From JACCXG01 sp963785755 (GTDB lineage: Bacteria > Acidobacteriota > Vicinamibacteria > Vicinamibacterales > 2-12-FULL-66-21): a stretch of DNA of 64,000 nt. The stretch lies in NCBI GenBank assembly GCA_963785755.1, contig CAWAXG010000075.1, positions 620,001-684,000 of the forward strand. The letters are read 5' to 3'. The position numbers and the translations under genes were made by a program. The notes under the pieces are model-generated. The model was not told the DNA's origin, made no database searches, and saw only the letters and a list, made by a program, of their open reading frames with translations. Below are positions 8,237 to 17,098 of the stretch, piece after piece. The stretch's first letter is position 1; the number at the start of each line of letters is the position of its first letter.

Positions 8237-8737
8237 ATGACTGACATGTCCGCAAAGCGTCCTTCTGAATCCGCGACGGAGATGGTGCAGGTTGTCCTGC
8301 CGAACGACGCCAACCCGCTCGGATTCATTCTCGGCGGCACCGTGATGCACCTCATCGACATCGCAGGTGCAATCGCGTGTCATCGGCATACGCGCAGTCT
8401 GCTCGTGACCGCCGCCGTCGACGGCCTGCAGTTCCTGCATCCGATAAAGGTCGGCGATCTGATCATTCTGCGGGCGCGCGTCACCGCCGCGTGGACGACA
8501 TCGCTCGAGGTAGAGGTCGAGGTGTTCTCTGAAGAGACGCTCAGTGGAGTGCGTCGCATGACGAGCCGCGCCTACCTCACTTTCGTTGCTGTAGATCAAG
8601 GCGGCCAGCGACTGACGATTCCTCCTTTGCTTCTCGAGACCGATGAAGAACGTCGCCGCGCACAGGAAGCCGAGGTGCGACGGGCCGCACGGCTCGAGGC
8701 GCGAAAGGAATTGGAGACGAGACTGGCCGCACCGTAG
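8237..8737 (+). CDS. hotdog-fold acyl-CoA thioesterase
   Basis: The 166-residue protein contains the YciA/BFIT hotdog pattern: LPNDANPLGFILGGTVMHLID, then AIACHRHTRSLLVTAAVDGLQF and HPIKVGDLIILRARV. The helix with GGxxMHLID and the aspartate of VDGLQFLHPIKVGD are typical of hexameric acyl-CoA thioesterases that cleave medium and long-chain acyl-CoA. The open frame extends upstream to 8117, but it would then overlap the zinc-finger gene, so ATG 8237 is chosen (ATG 8246 also possible). The C-terminal 30 residues are a charged helix rich in Arg and Glu. Confidence 0.85.
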   Translation: MTDMSAKRPSESATEMVQVVLPNDANPLGFILGGTVMHLIDIAGAIACHRHTRSLLVTAAVDGLQFLHPIKVGDLIILRARVTAAWTTSLEVEVEVFSEETLSGVRRMTSRAYLTFVAVDQGGQRLTIPPLLLETDEERRRAQEAEVRRAARLEARKELETRLAAP

Positions 8738-8835
8738 CGTCGCAACTCTCATGACTTAAGTCTGAATCCACGCCGACTAAGCAGGTTCCCGAACGAAATA
8801 CCTCAGGATTCTCGGCCCCGGCCGCGGCAGGGTCG

Positions 8836-10221
8836 TTGCTGTGTCGTTACAGCGAGGTGCGGGGCTCACTGCGCACCAACGCCGAGAATCACGTGAAGAA
8901 TCTGTTGGCTCAGATTCGCTGGCCCCGAGGACGGGCGCTTGCCTCAGCGGCCGCCCCGGTCGCCGCCGAGCGGAGGCCAGACGCGCGCCTGCGGCATCAC
9001 GCGGCCCTGGTCTACCTGTCGCGGCGCGCGATGCTCGCCTCTCCATCCACCAGCCTGCTCGGCGACGTCTGCCGCATTGCGGCGAGAGTGCTGGGAGTCG
9101 ACCACGTGCACGTGCTCGAGCTCCTGCCCGACACCCGCACACTGATCGCACGCGCCGCGGCTGGCTGGCCCCCGGAACGGCTCGCGCATTGGCAGATGGA
9201 GGTCTCGCCAGACACGCGGCTCGGACAGGCCCTTCGGACAAGCGGCCTCGTCGTCCTCGATGAAGCCACGGATGCTGGATGCAGCCAGGGCGGCGGCGAC
9301 CTGCTCTCGCATCTCCGCATGCAATGCGGCCTTGCCGCGGTGGTGGCTCCGATCAGCGACGCGCGCGCGCTGTTTGGCGTGTACTCGGCAGGACGCCGCC
9401 GGTTCACGCGTGACGACCTGCAGTTCGTACGAGCGGTGGCACAAATCGTCGAATCGGCGCTCCAGCGCGAAGCCGAGATGATCACCGATCGCGCCGCCAG
9501 GGCCACGAGCGCCGCATTCCAGGCGGAACTGCTGCGCGTGGTGGTCGGCCGCCTGCGGCCGGCGCTCCGCGAGAGCGTCGGATGTCTGTGGAATTTCCGC
9601 ACAAATCCGACCGATAGCTTCACGTTCCGCCGGGCCGTCAAGCAGACGGAACGGCAGGTCGCCTCGGTCGCCGATTTCATCGAAGATCTGTCGCTCCTCG
9701 CCGATCTGCTGGACGGGCGCGCTCCCGGCCGCCGAACCATCCTGGTCGCGCCGGTCCTCAGCTCATTGGTCGATCAGCTCACCCACCGTGCGGACTTGGG
9801 CGGAGTGACCCTGAAACTGGAGATCGCCGACGAGCTCATTGGCACGGCCGGCGACTCGGCGCTGCTGCGTCGCGCGCTGCTCAATCTCATCGACAATGCC
9901 CTGCGGTTCACCGCCGAGGCAGGCACGGTCACGGTTGCGCTCTCGTCGCGAGATCCCTCCGCGGCGGTCATCGAAGTCACAGATTCGGGCCGGGGCATGA
10001 CTGCGACCCAGCTCAATCGACTCTCGAACAACGATGAGGGCGTGGGGGAATCGGAGCACCGGGGCCCGGGCATCGGTTGGCGGCTGGCTTCCGCAATCGT
10101 TCAAGCGCATGGCGGGACGCTGACGGCCAGCAGTCCGGGACCGACCCTGGGGACGACGATCGCCGTCAGATTGCCCAGGCTCAGCCTGGCAGACTTTAAT
10201 CTGCCAGAATCGGTTGAATAA
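8836..10221 (+). CDS. GAF-domain histidine-kinase-like protein without an evident phospho-histidine
   Basis: A GAF domain (roughly residues 60-205) is followed by a helical segment and a HATPase_c domain. The N box reads LLNLIDNALRFT, the G1 box TDSGRGM and the G2 box GPGIGWRLA. The helical segment where a HisKA H-box should lie reads LLRVVVGRLRPALRESVGCL and has no histidine. It may signal as an unconventional kinase or bind a partner through its ATPase domain. The start is uncertain: TTG 8836 is the longest, GTG 8893 is an alternative. It lies upstream of a receiver-less sigma-54 activator, suggesting membership of the exopolysaccharide control circuit. Confidence 0.75.
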   Translation: MLCRYSEVRGSLRTNAENHVKNLLAQIRWPRGRALASAAAPVAAERRPDARLRHHAALVYLSRRAMLASPSTSLLGDVCRIAARVLGVDHVHVLELLPDTRTLIARAAAGWPPERLAHWQMEVSPDTRLGQALRTSGLVVLDEATDAGCSQGGGDLLSHLRMQCGLAAVVAPISDARALFGVYSAGRRRFTRDDLQFVRAVAQIVESALQREAEMITDRAARATSAAFQAELLRVVVGRLRPALRESVGCLWNFRTNPTDSFTFRRAVKQTERQVASVADFIEDLSLLADLLDGRAPGRRTILVAPVLSSLVDQLTHRADLGGVTLKLEIADELIGTAGDSALLRRALLNLIDNALRFTAEAGTVTVALSSRDPSAAVIEVTDSGRGMTATQLNRLSNNDEGVGESEHRGPGIGWRLASAIVQAHGGTLTASSPGPTLGTTIAVRLPRLSLADFNLPESVE

Positions 10222-10748
10222 ATGCCCTCGATAGGCTGACTATTCCGGCCGCGAATCACGATCTGGCGAAAAACCTTATAAAACACACCGGTTTTTCGTG
10301 GCGCCAGTCTGGCCTTCCCCTTGCGATAGAGAAGATCACCAAGTCGGTTTTCACCCTGAGGTAGGGTCGACGAACGAACAGTGGCCTCGCAGCCGAGCGG
10401 ACCTAGCTCCTGCTCCACCCATTAACGGGATTGCCGGGCCTGTTCACACGTCACTTCGTCTTCAATGATGACCGACTCCCTCCCCCGGTGGCTTGCGGGA
10501 CAACTGCCCGTCCACGGCAACCGCCGGTCCTCGAACGGTGCGCGGCTGACGGCGCGACGAGCCCTCGCGTCGTCAGCTCCTTCTCGCGCCGGCTCTCCAG
10601 TCAGGCGAACGGCTCGCGCGGCCACGTCGGCCCTTGAGGACTGCGCGTTGTTGGTTCAGGAAATCGACAGAAACGGGGATCGACCCGGACCTGAGAACTT
10701 CAGGACCGGGTGAACTCCAGGAACGATCGGGTGTGAGTGAAAGAGTCT
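10222..10748. other. 527-base intergenic region between convergent genes
   Basis: No gene I can support lies here. Short open frames on both strands (for example 10465-10713 plus) have no recognisable motif and no clear ribosome-binding site. The one clear structure is the inverted repeat at 10267-10298, listed separately. The rest shows no promoter that I would defend. Confidence 0.5.
10267..10298. terminator. perfect 9-bp inverted repeat, probable transcription terminator
   Basis: CGAAAAACC at 10267-10275 is exactly mirrored by GGTTTTTCG at 10290-10298, with a 14-base AT-rich loop. An outer pair, CTGGCG (10263-10268) and CGCCAG (10302-10307), offers an alternative larger fold. It lies 46 bases after the stop of the GAF/HATPase gene. 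There is no U-tract directly after the stem on the plus strand, so it could instead be a protein-binding dyad. Confidence 0.45.
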
Positions 10749-11879
<1,131 letters not shown>

Positions 11880-12049
11880 GACGCGCCTCGCTCGGGGTCA
11901 GAGTGTGCATTCCTGTGCAACGCGAACCGACAGGGAGCCCCCACCCAAACCCCGGGGAAATGACAACCCGGGCCTCTGCGGCCAGCAGAAAAACTGTGTG
12001 ATGTGCCGTAGAGTTTAACTGGAATCTCGTATGAAAACAAGCCTTTCTT

Positions 12050-12397
12050 TCAATGGTGCTTCATTCCGGCGATTAAAGTCTGGCCCACGAGAGACACCTG
12101 GCCCGGTGGAGACAAGCCGTTCAAAATGAACGACTTCAGACTGGAACGCGTTTTGCCAAAATCGCACGTCACCCTGAAGGTATCCACACCGCGGCCGTCT
12201 TCGGGGGGCCCCCACGTCTCAATACGAACGAGACCTCGACGTGTCGGGTACTCGGCCACGGCAAGAAGCACGAGATTCACAAGCGTCTTCGCGTCCCCTT
12301 CGCGGTGACCAGCGGGCGCTGCCAGGACCGTTGCGCGTCCTGTAAGAACGCGACCAACGTCAACCTTCAGGAAGACTTCGGCACGACGGGCGCACAC
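12050..12397 (-). CDS. possible orphan degenerate HATPase-like protein
   Basis: A 115-residue minus-strand frame upstream of the sigma-54 activator. The piece KTLVNLVLLAVAEYP resembles a kinase N-box helix, and SPPGQVSLVGQTLIAG loosely resembles a G2-box region. The Asn and Gly residues needed for ATP binding are not convincingly present. The opposite strand here contains only unconvincing short frames. It may be a remnant of a sensor kinase, a small partner of the activator, or chance. The 170 bases between it and the activator hold nothing that I recognise. Confidence 0.3.
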   Translation of the reverse strand: MCARRAEVFLKVDVGRVLTGRATVLAAPAGHREGDAKTLVNLVLLAVAEYPTRRGLVRIETWGPPEDGRGVDTFRVTCDFGKTRSSLKSFILNGLSPPGQVSLVGQTLIAGMKHH

Positions 12398-12657
12398 AAG
12401 CTCAGCTAATTATTGAGTTTTCCGCATGTTTTTTGGTTACGGGCACCTGGGCCATTCCGGCCGCGACTTTGCTCTATCGGAGCGTGCCAAAACACATCAC
12501 CACCGATGGGCGCCCTGCGAAACGGCCTCGCGCGACCGGATGCAGACAGATTCCTGTCCGCTCCGGTCGCTGGCCTGGACGAGGACGTCTTCCTGGTATG
12601 GGTCGTTCGACGGTGTGTCGCAGGCGCTGGCGAATTTGAGATTGACCAAACTCGGGC

Positions 12658-12903
12658 ATGCAGTCCCGGACCGTCACGCAGAACATCGATATCTTCCGGT
12701 GGCCAACCAACACGCGGGTGCAGCTGAACACTCGATCGGTCGGCACAACCGAGGTTCTCATCAGCAGCGTGGTGCCGAGTGGCCGCGCTGCGAACTACGT
12801 CTCGGCGAGCGGCGAGGTGCGCGTCCGCGACCGCAGCGTCGGGTGGTTCACGAACTTCTTTACGACGGCCGATCTGCTGCAGATCAGCTTCGATCGGCCG
12901 TAA
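12658..12903 (+). CDS. small hypothetical protein
   Basis: An 81-residue frame that looks like the end of a beta-rich domain: alternating strands (TRVQLNTRSVGTTEVLISSV), aromatic positions (SVGWFTNFFTTADLLQISF) and a clean end at 12903, sixteen bases before the diguanylate cyclase start. In the same frame upstream (12433-12639) there is a further open stretch, interrupted by stops, so this could be the tail of a degraded or frameshifted longer gene. No family recognised. Confidence 0.4.
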   Translation: MQSRTVTQNIDIFRWPTNTRVQLNTRSVGTTEVLISSVVPSGRAANYVSASGEVRVRDRSVGWFTNFFTTADLLQISFDRP

Positions 12904-12919
12904 ACGAGCAGACAAACAG

Positions 12920-14392
12920 GTGTTTTCGACAGCAGACGTCACCGACGAGCAGCTGCACGCGATGTGGTACGCGTGCAGCGAAATCTCCACGCAGCCGGAT
13001 GCGCGCCAGGCGTGCCGGCGCTTGTCGGAGCGTTTGTCGCAAATCATCGCGGCGCCGACGATCGTCTTTCGCCGCGACGTCTCGCCCTGGAAGATGGTCG
13101 CCAGCAGCGCCGTGCCGGGAACGGATGGAGCGCTCCTGCCGGCGGCGCTGGCGGCTCAACTCGAGGACCTGGTTCCAGCGCCTGACGCGGTCTACCTGCC
13201 GATTTCCGGCCAGAACGGCGCGCGGTGGACGCCGGTTCCGCTCGACGAGGAGCTGCCGTCACAAGCGCTGCTCCTGCTGCCGGGTGACTGGCGCGCTGGT
13301 GCCGCCGCACACTGGCTCCCGAGATTTGCGCGGACGGCGTCGATGGCGCTGCGGCTCGCCTCGGCGCGACAGGCCGCGCGGAGAGGGGAGGCGCTCGCCG
13401 CCGTCGCCTACTCGTTCGCCCGCAAACTGGGACAAATCAACGGCGATCGCGTGCTCCATCAATTCATCGTGGATGCCGCCGCGAAAACGGCCAACGCGCG
13501 GCTCGCCGGCTTGTCGGTCTATCACGCGAAGGAAGGAGCGATCACCGTCTCGGCCACCTACGGGTATCCGAGCGAAGCCGTCGGCCACGTGCGCATCGCC
13601 CCTGGGTCGGGAATCATCGGCGGAGTTTTCGCCTCCAAGAAGCCTCTCCTCGTGCGCGACACGACGCGGGTCCCCGGGCTGACGCCACGGAGCCATCGCT
13701 ACCAGACGGCCTCATTCATGGCCGTGCCAATCGTGGCGGGTGGAGATGCACTCGGCGTCGTGACACTGGCCGACCGCACCGACGGCCGACCCTTCACAAG
13801 AAACGATCTGGCGGCAGCCCGCGTCATCACCGCGCTTTCATCGCTGGCTCTCGTCCGTGAACAGCTGACGCGCCTGAGCGACGAACTGGCGCACACTGCC
13901 GCGATCGATCCGCTGACGGCGATGTTCAACCGGCGCTATCTGCACACGCGCCTGGAGGCGGAGCTCGAGCGCAGCCGCCGGAGCGGAATGCCGGTGGCGC
14001 TCCTCATGCTCGACGTCGACACGTTCAAGGGCGTGAACGATCAGCTCGGCCATCAGACCGGCGACGCCGTCCTGCGCAAGGTCGCCGAAATCATCAGGCG
14101 TTCGGTTCGGGCCTCGGACGTGTGCACGCGATATGGCGGCGATGAATTCGCGATCATCGTTCCGGAGAACGCGGTGAGCGCCGTTCAGACAGCCGAACGA
14201 ATCCGCCACCGGGTCGAGGCCTTCCGCTGGGACGCGCTCGGGATTCCCCAGACGCTCCACGTCACCGTGAGTATCGGCGTGTGCATTGCGGAAGTGGGTG
14301 AATCCTCCGACGGCTTGATCGGACGCGCCGATCAGAACCTGTATCAGGCGAAAGCACGTGGCCGGAACTGTGTAGTTCCGGCAGACAGCTGA
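12920..14392 (+). CDS. GAF-GGDEF diguanylate cyclase
   Basis: From GTG 12920 this is a 490-residue soluble protein. An N-terminal variable region leads into a GAF domain (about residues 165-320), followed by a GGDEF domain with LTAMFNRRYL, the metal-binding LMLDVDTFKGVND and the active site RYGGDEFAI. RASD lies five residues before GGDEF and matches the RxxD inhibitory site for product feedback. It should make cyclic di-GMP. The nearby PilZ pair at 23.6-24.3 kb is a likely reader. The open frame continues upstream to 12779, but it overlaps the small gene there and has unlike composition. Confidence 0.88.
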   Translation: MFSTADVTDEQLHAMWYACSEISTQPDARQACRRLSERLSQIIAAPTIVFRRDVSPWKMVASSAVPGTDGALLPAALAAQLEDLVPAPDAVYLPISGQNGARWTPVPLDEELPSQALLLLPGDWRAGAAAHWLPRFARTASMALRLASARQAARRGEALAAVAYSFARKLGQINGDRVLHQFIVDAAAKTANARLAGLSVYHAKEGAITVSATYGYPSEAVGHVRIAPGSGIIGGVFASKKPLLVRDTTRVPGLTPRSHRYQTASFMAVPIVAGGDALGVVTLADRTDGRPFTRNDLAAARVITALSSLALVREQLTRLSDELAHTAAIDPLTAMFNRRYLHTRLEAELERSRRSGMPVALLMLDVDTFKGVNDQLGHQTGDAVLRKVAEIIRRSVRASDVCTRYGGDEFAIIVPENAVSAVQTAERIRHRVEAFRWDALGIPQTLHVTVSIGVCIAEVGESSDGLIGRADQNLYQAKARGRNCVVPADS

Positions 14393-14417
14393 TTCCTTTC
14401 CCCTTCGTGGAGGTCCC

Positions 14418-15509
14418 GTGGAGCCTCAGCTTCCGCTCCCGTCGTACGAGTCGTCGCTTCACGTTCCGCCTCCGGATCTGCAGACGGATCGCGGGCGCCT
14501 TCCGCGCCTGGTCGCCATCGGGGGAGGGACCGGCCTGCCTGTGGTGCTCAGGGGACTGCGCGCCGCGCTCGACAGTCTTGGCGGAGGGCCATCCGCGGCC
14601 AACCCGGATTCGCTGACCGCCATCGTCACCGTGACCGACGACGGTGGCAGCTCGGGTTGGGTACGCCGGGAATTGGGGACGCTGCCGCCAGGAGACATCC
14701 GGAACTGCCTGGCCGCGCTGGCCGACGGCTCTCCCCTCGCGGAACTGCTCCAGTACCGGTTCAACGACACCCGAGAGCGGTCCGGACACTCGGTCGGGAA
14801 CCTGATGCTCGCGGGTCTCGCGCAGATCACGGGAAACTTCGCGGACGCAGTCGAGCAGATGGCGCGGATGCTGCGGATTCGTGGCCGCGTCCTGCCGTCG
14901 ACGCAGGAAAACATCGCTCTTCGGGCCCAGTTCGTGGCCGGGGATGTGGTCGAGGGGGAGACGGCGATTGCCGGTCAGCGGCGTCCGATTCAACGGCTGT
15001 CGCTCGAACGCCCGGTGCGGCCCGTACCGGAAACCTTGCGGGCGCTGATCAACGCCGACGTGATCGTCGTCGGGCCCGGCAGCCTCTACACGAGTGTCCT
15101 GCCGAACCTGCTCGTGGGCGGTATCGCCCCGACCATTTCGGGCGTAGATGCCGTCCGCGTCTATGCCGCGAACGTCATGACCGAGCCGGGAGAGACGGAC
15201 GGGTTCTCGCTCGACGACCATCTGCGAGTGCTCTACGAGCATGTCGGCATGCATCTGTTCGATTACGTGCTGGTAAACGACCGCTCGCTGACGCCGGTGC
15301 GGGCCGCGCAGGAACGGCGCCTCGGAGCCGAGCCGATCACCTGGCACGGTGAAGCACTCCCGCACGCAGGCCACGCGACGGTCATTTCGGCGGGGCTGCT
15401 CGACGAGGCGCCGGGACAGCTTCGTCACTCGCCCGAAGAGTTGGGTGCGGCCATCATGCGGCTGGCGCGCGCGGGCCGGCCGAGACCCAATTTCCCAAAG
15501 CTGCGGTGA
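14418..15509 (+). CDS. yvcK: YvcK/CofD-like protein (gluconeogenesis factor)
   Basis: A 363-residue protein with the YvcK signature: VAIGGGTGLPVVLRGLR near residue 35, VTVTDDGGSSGWVRRELG, GDIRNCLAALAD, SGHSVGNLMLAGL and VIVVGPGSLYTSVLPNLLV. YvcK binds UDP-sugars such as UDP-GlcNAc and affects carbon flux and cell-wall precursor supply. GTG 14418 is preceded by GGAGG. It lies 25 bases after the diguanylate cyclase and may be co-transcribed with it, tying envelope precursor control to the exopolysaccharide locus. The first 30 residues are a nonconserved extension. Confidence 0.9.
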   Translation: MEPQLPLPSYESSLHVPPPDLQTDRGRLPRLVAIGGGTGLPVVLRGLRAALDSLGGGPSAANPDSLTAIVTVTDDGGSSGWVRRELGTLPPGDIRNCLAALADGSPLAELLQYRFNDTRERSGHSVGNLMLAGLAQITGNFADAVEQMARMLRIRGRVLPSTQENIALRAQFVAGDVVEGETAIAGQRRPIQRLSLERPVRPVPETLRALINADVIVVGPGSLYTSVLPNLLVGGIAPTISGVDAVRVYAANVMTEPGETDGFSLDDHLRVLYEHVGMHLFDYVLVNDRSLTPVRAAQERRLGAEPITWHGEALPHAGHATVISAGLLDEAPGQLRHSPEELGAAIMRLARAGRPRPNFPKLR

Positions 15510-15646
15510 ACGTCAGACGAAAGTCGCCCCTCAGGGTGTCGTTTGGATCGCGGTAAGACAATCGATAGACCGAAAAAGCGTGGAAAAACAGCGAATTCAG
15601 GCCAGATTCTTGACCTTGTTCAATCTGCCCGTTCGGTGGCGCCGCG

Positions 15647-15662
15647 TGGCAGTGACCTTGCT
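15647..15662 (+). promoter_or_regulatory. sigma-54 (-24/-12) promoter
   Basis: TGGCAG (15647-15652), five bases, then TTGCT (15658-15662) matches the sigma-54 consensus TGGCAC-N5-TTGCW at all invariant GG and GC positions. The predicted start is near 15673. Just upstream, TGACCTTGTTCAATCTG (15611-15627) imperfectly repeats TGACCTTGCTCAATCGG (15653-15669), a feature that could belong to activator binding. Two small overlapping genes follow. Confidence 0.65.
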
Positions 15663-15707
15663 CAATCGGCAGTACCGGTGACCACCAGAGTTCGTCAGGA
15701 ACCCGCG

Positions 15708-15872
15708 GTGTCGCGTGTCGACGTTCGCCTCACACCCGCTCCTCGTTTCGGGACGCTGGCGACATTCGCATACGGCTTCGTGAAAGGTCACCTTGAAAGC
15801 GTCGCGGCGCTGTCGCGCCTGCTGCGCGGAGCCCAACGCGGCTCCAGGGACATGGAGGAAGGACAGTGGTGA
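15708..15872 (+). CDS. small hypothetical protein translated upstream of a membrane peptide
   Basis: A 54-residue frame from GTG 15708, with AGGAA nine bases upstream, ending at TGA 15870-15872. The stop overlaps the GTG of the next small gene as GTGA, implying coupled translation. The protein has an Arg-rich start and an amphipathic middle (FGTLATFAYGFVKGHLESVA) with an acidic end (DMEEGQW). The frame is open further upstream to 15543, but that would precede the sigma-54 promoter start. No family recognised. Confidence 0.4.
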   Translation: MSRVDVRLTPAPRFGTLATFAYGFVKGHLESVAALSRLLRGAQRGSRDMEEGQW

Positions 15873-16045
15873 AGCACACCTCGCTAGCACTGGCAATGCT
15901 CGGAACGTTGGGGCTCGCGGCGGGACCCAACACGGCCATCGGCATGGCTACGTCCGGGTCGGAGTCGGTCTCCGCGTTGCTCACGGGTGCCGTACTGCTG
16001 TTGCTGGCGGCCGCGGCTCGACGTACTCCGATCGGCAAAGAGTAG
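15869..16045 (+). CDS. 58-residue secreted or membrane peptide with sorting-signal-like C-terminus
   Basis: Starts at GTG 15869 with a very strong GAGGAAGGA site. Residues about 4-27 look like a signal peptide (SLALAMLGTLGLAAG), residues about 37-52 are a second hydrophobic helix (ALLTGAVLLLLAAAA), and the end is basic (RRTPIGKE). The layout of signal, short spacer, helix and Arg cluster resembles a PEP-CTERM-type sorting signal, though no PEP motif precedes the helix. Expression from the sigma-54 promoter at 15647 inside an exopolysaccharide locus fits that reading. It could equally be a simple two-helix membrane peptide. Confidence 0.55.
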   Translation: MKHTSLALAMLGTLGLAAGPNTAIGMATSGSESVSALLTGAVLLLLAAAARRTPIGKE

Positions 16046-16197
16046 TTTCTAGTGCTCCGTGTCGGAACATCGAGCAGGTATGACGCGATCGATCCCGAGG
16101 TTTCCCTCTTCCAACCGTAGAAATTACACGACTTGGCACTCGCCGACCTTCGGTCCCAGTCCAGGCGCGTTCCGCAACACACACAAAAACAAGCAGT

Positions 16198-16220
16198 TAG
16201 TGCCATGGCACTATCGTTGC
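16198..16220 (+). promoter_or_regulatory. sigma-54 promoter whose -24 box lies in a 16-bp perfect palindrome
   Basis: TGGCAC (16206-16211), five bases, TTGC (16217-16220) is an almost perfect sigma-54 promoter. The -24 element sits in the perfect palindrome TAGTGCCATGGCACTA (16198-16213). The opposite strand has no matching -12 element, so the promoter is one-directional. Transcription would start near 16232, eight bases before ATG 16240. Confidence 0.7.
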
Positions 16221-16239
16221 GGATACTCCGCCGACGCTC

Positions 16240-16467
16240 ATGGCAGGCATTCTGGCCACACTCATCGACCACTGCGAGATCGGACTGCAGAGCGGTCCGG
16301 CGGCGGCCTTCATGAGCGAATCTCCGACGTGCCCGCACTGCGAGGCGCGCGGGATTTCGATCGTCGTCCGCGGCGGCGCCTGTGTGATGTGTATGGTCTG
16401 CGGTCTGACGCTTGTCGAGCACGAACGTTCGACGCCCTCGCTTCTTCTCCGCGGATGCGCGCATTGA
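16240..16467 (+). CDS. small zinc-ribbon protein under sigma-54 control
   Basis: A 75-residue protein with two zinc knuckles: CPHC at about residues 31-34 and CMVC about 17 residues later, in SPTCPHCEARG and GGACVMCMVCGLT. This four-cysteine ribbon resembles those at the ends of class II ribonucleotide reductases and small RNA-polymerase-like ribbons, but nothing else of those proteins is present. The start could be ATG 16240 (a nearly leaderless message) or ATG 16312; neither has a good Shine-Dalgarno. Its role is unknown. Control by a sigma-54 promoter next to exopolysaccharide genes suggests a regulatory part. Confidence 0.6.
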   Translation: MAGILATLIDHCEIGLQSGPAAAFMSESPTCPHCEARGISIVVRGGACVMCMVCGLTLVEHERSTPSLLLRGCAH

Positions 16468-17098
16468 ACTCCACGCCGAGACTCCGAAGACCTCAGTCGA
16501 CCGTCCGGGAGACTTTCTCCGGGCAGAAATCGTCCCGTTTCAGATTCCCTCAAATAGCCTCAAGTTTGTTGGGCATTTCGCGAGCGGCGCTGCTCAAGTA
16601 GTCACTGAATTCCAGACTCCAGCCTCCTCGGGCGCCGGACTTCCCTGCCTGACGCAGTGGACATGGTGTGTTCGGTCAGCCGTTCGGAACGGGACGTCAG
16701 GCACCGCGGCGACGATTGCCTCGACGCTGTTGTCCACGTGGGTCGCGCCGCTGTCGAGGGCGCGCTGCAGCAGCGACGAGTCAGACACGATCACCGGCGT
16801 TCCCTGGTTACCCCAGTAGACCATGTGCGAGTGGCCGCCAAGCTCCCGCGCGGTGTTGTCGCTGTGCCGCGCGGCGCCCACGAGATGTAGGTCGCAGCGG
16901 CGCCTCCGCGGACCGGCCGGTGGCACGGACACGTGAGGAAGATGCCCCGAATTGTTCGGAAAGCGGCGCGCTGACGGTCGACTGGGCGGCACGGGACGGC
17001 GAAGAGGCATACCGTATCATGGGTTCGGAAAGAGGCGTCACACCAGTGACGGCATTCGCACGCGATCAAACGGTTTAGGGAAAGAGGTCACATAGCTC
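16468..17098. other. 631-base region without a confident gene
   Basis: A minus-strand frame at 16594-17010 could encode 138 residues, with a plausible stretch (HMVYWGNQGTPVIVSDSSLLQRALDSGATHV), but it has no recognised domain and no good start. The plus strand is free of convincing genes. The last 60 bases carry the leader of the AlgD-type gene with a GGGAAAGAGG ribosome-binding region. Confidence 0.4.

Noticed and set aside
10465..10713. 82-residue plus-strand frame in the spacer before the first activator
   Set aside because: Composition is Arg/Ala/Ser-rich as in shadow frames of GC-rich DNA, and no motif is visible.
12126..12308. 60-residue plus-strand open frame starting MNDFRLERVLPKSHV
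   Set aside because: No ribosome-binding site, no recognisable motif, and the overlapping minus-strand frame is at least as plausible.
15543..15707. Longer N-terminal extension of the small frame ending at 15872
   Set aside because: It would begin upstream of the sigma-54 promoter, and GTG 15708 has a better ribosome-binding site.
16594..17010. 138-residue minus-strand frame with a protein-like middle section
   Set aside because: No recognised domain, an Arg/Pro-rich start and no ribosome-binding site; kept only as a note within the gene-free region.
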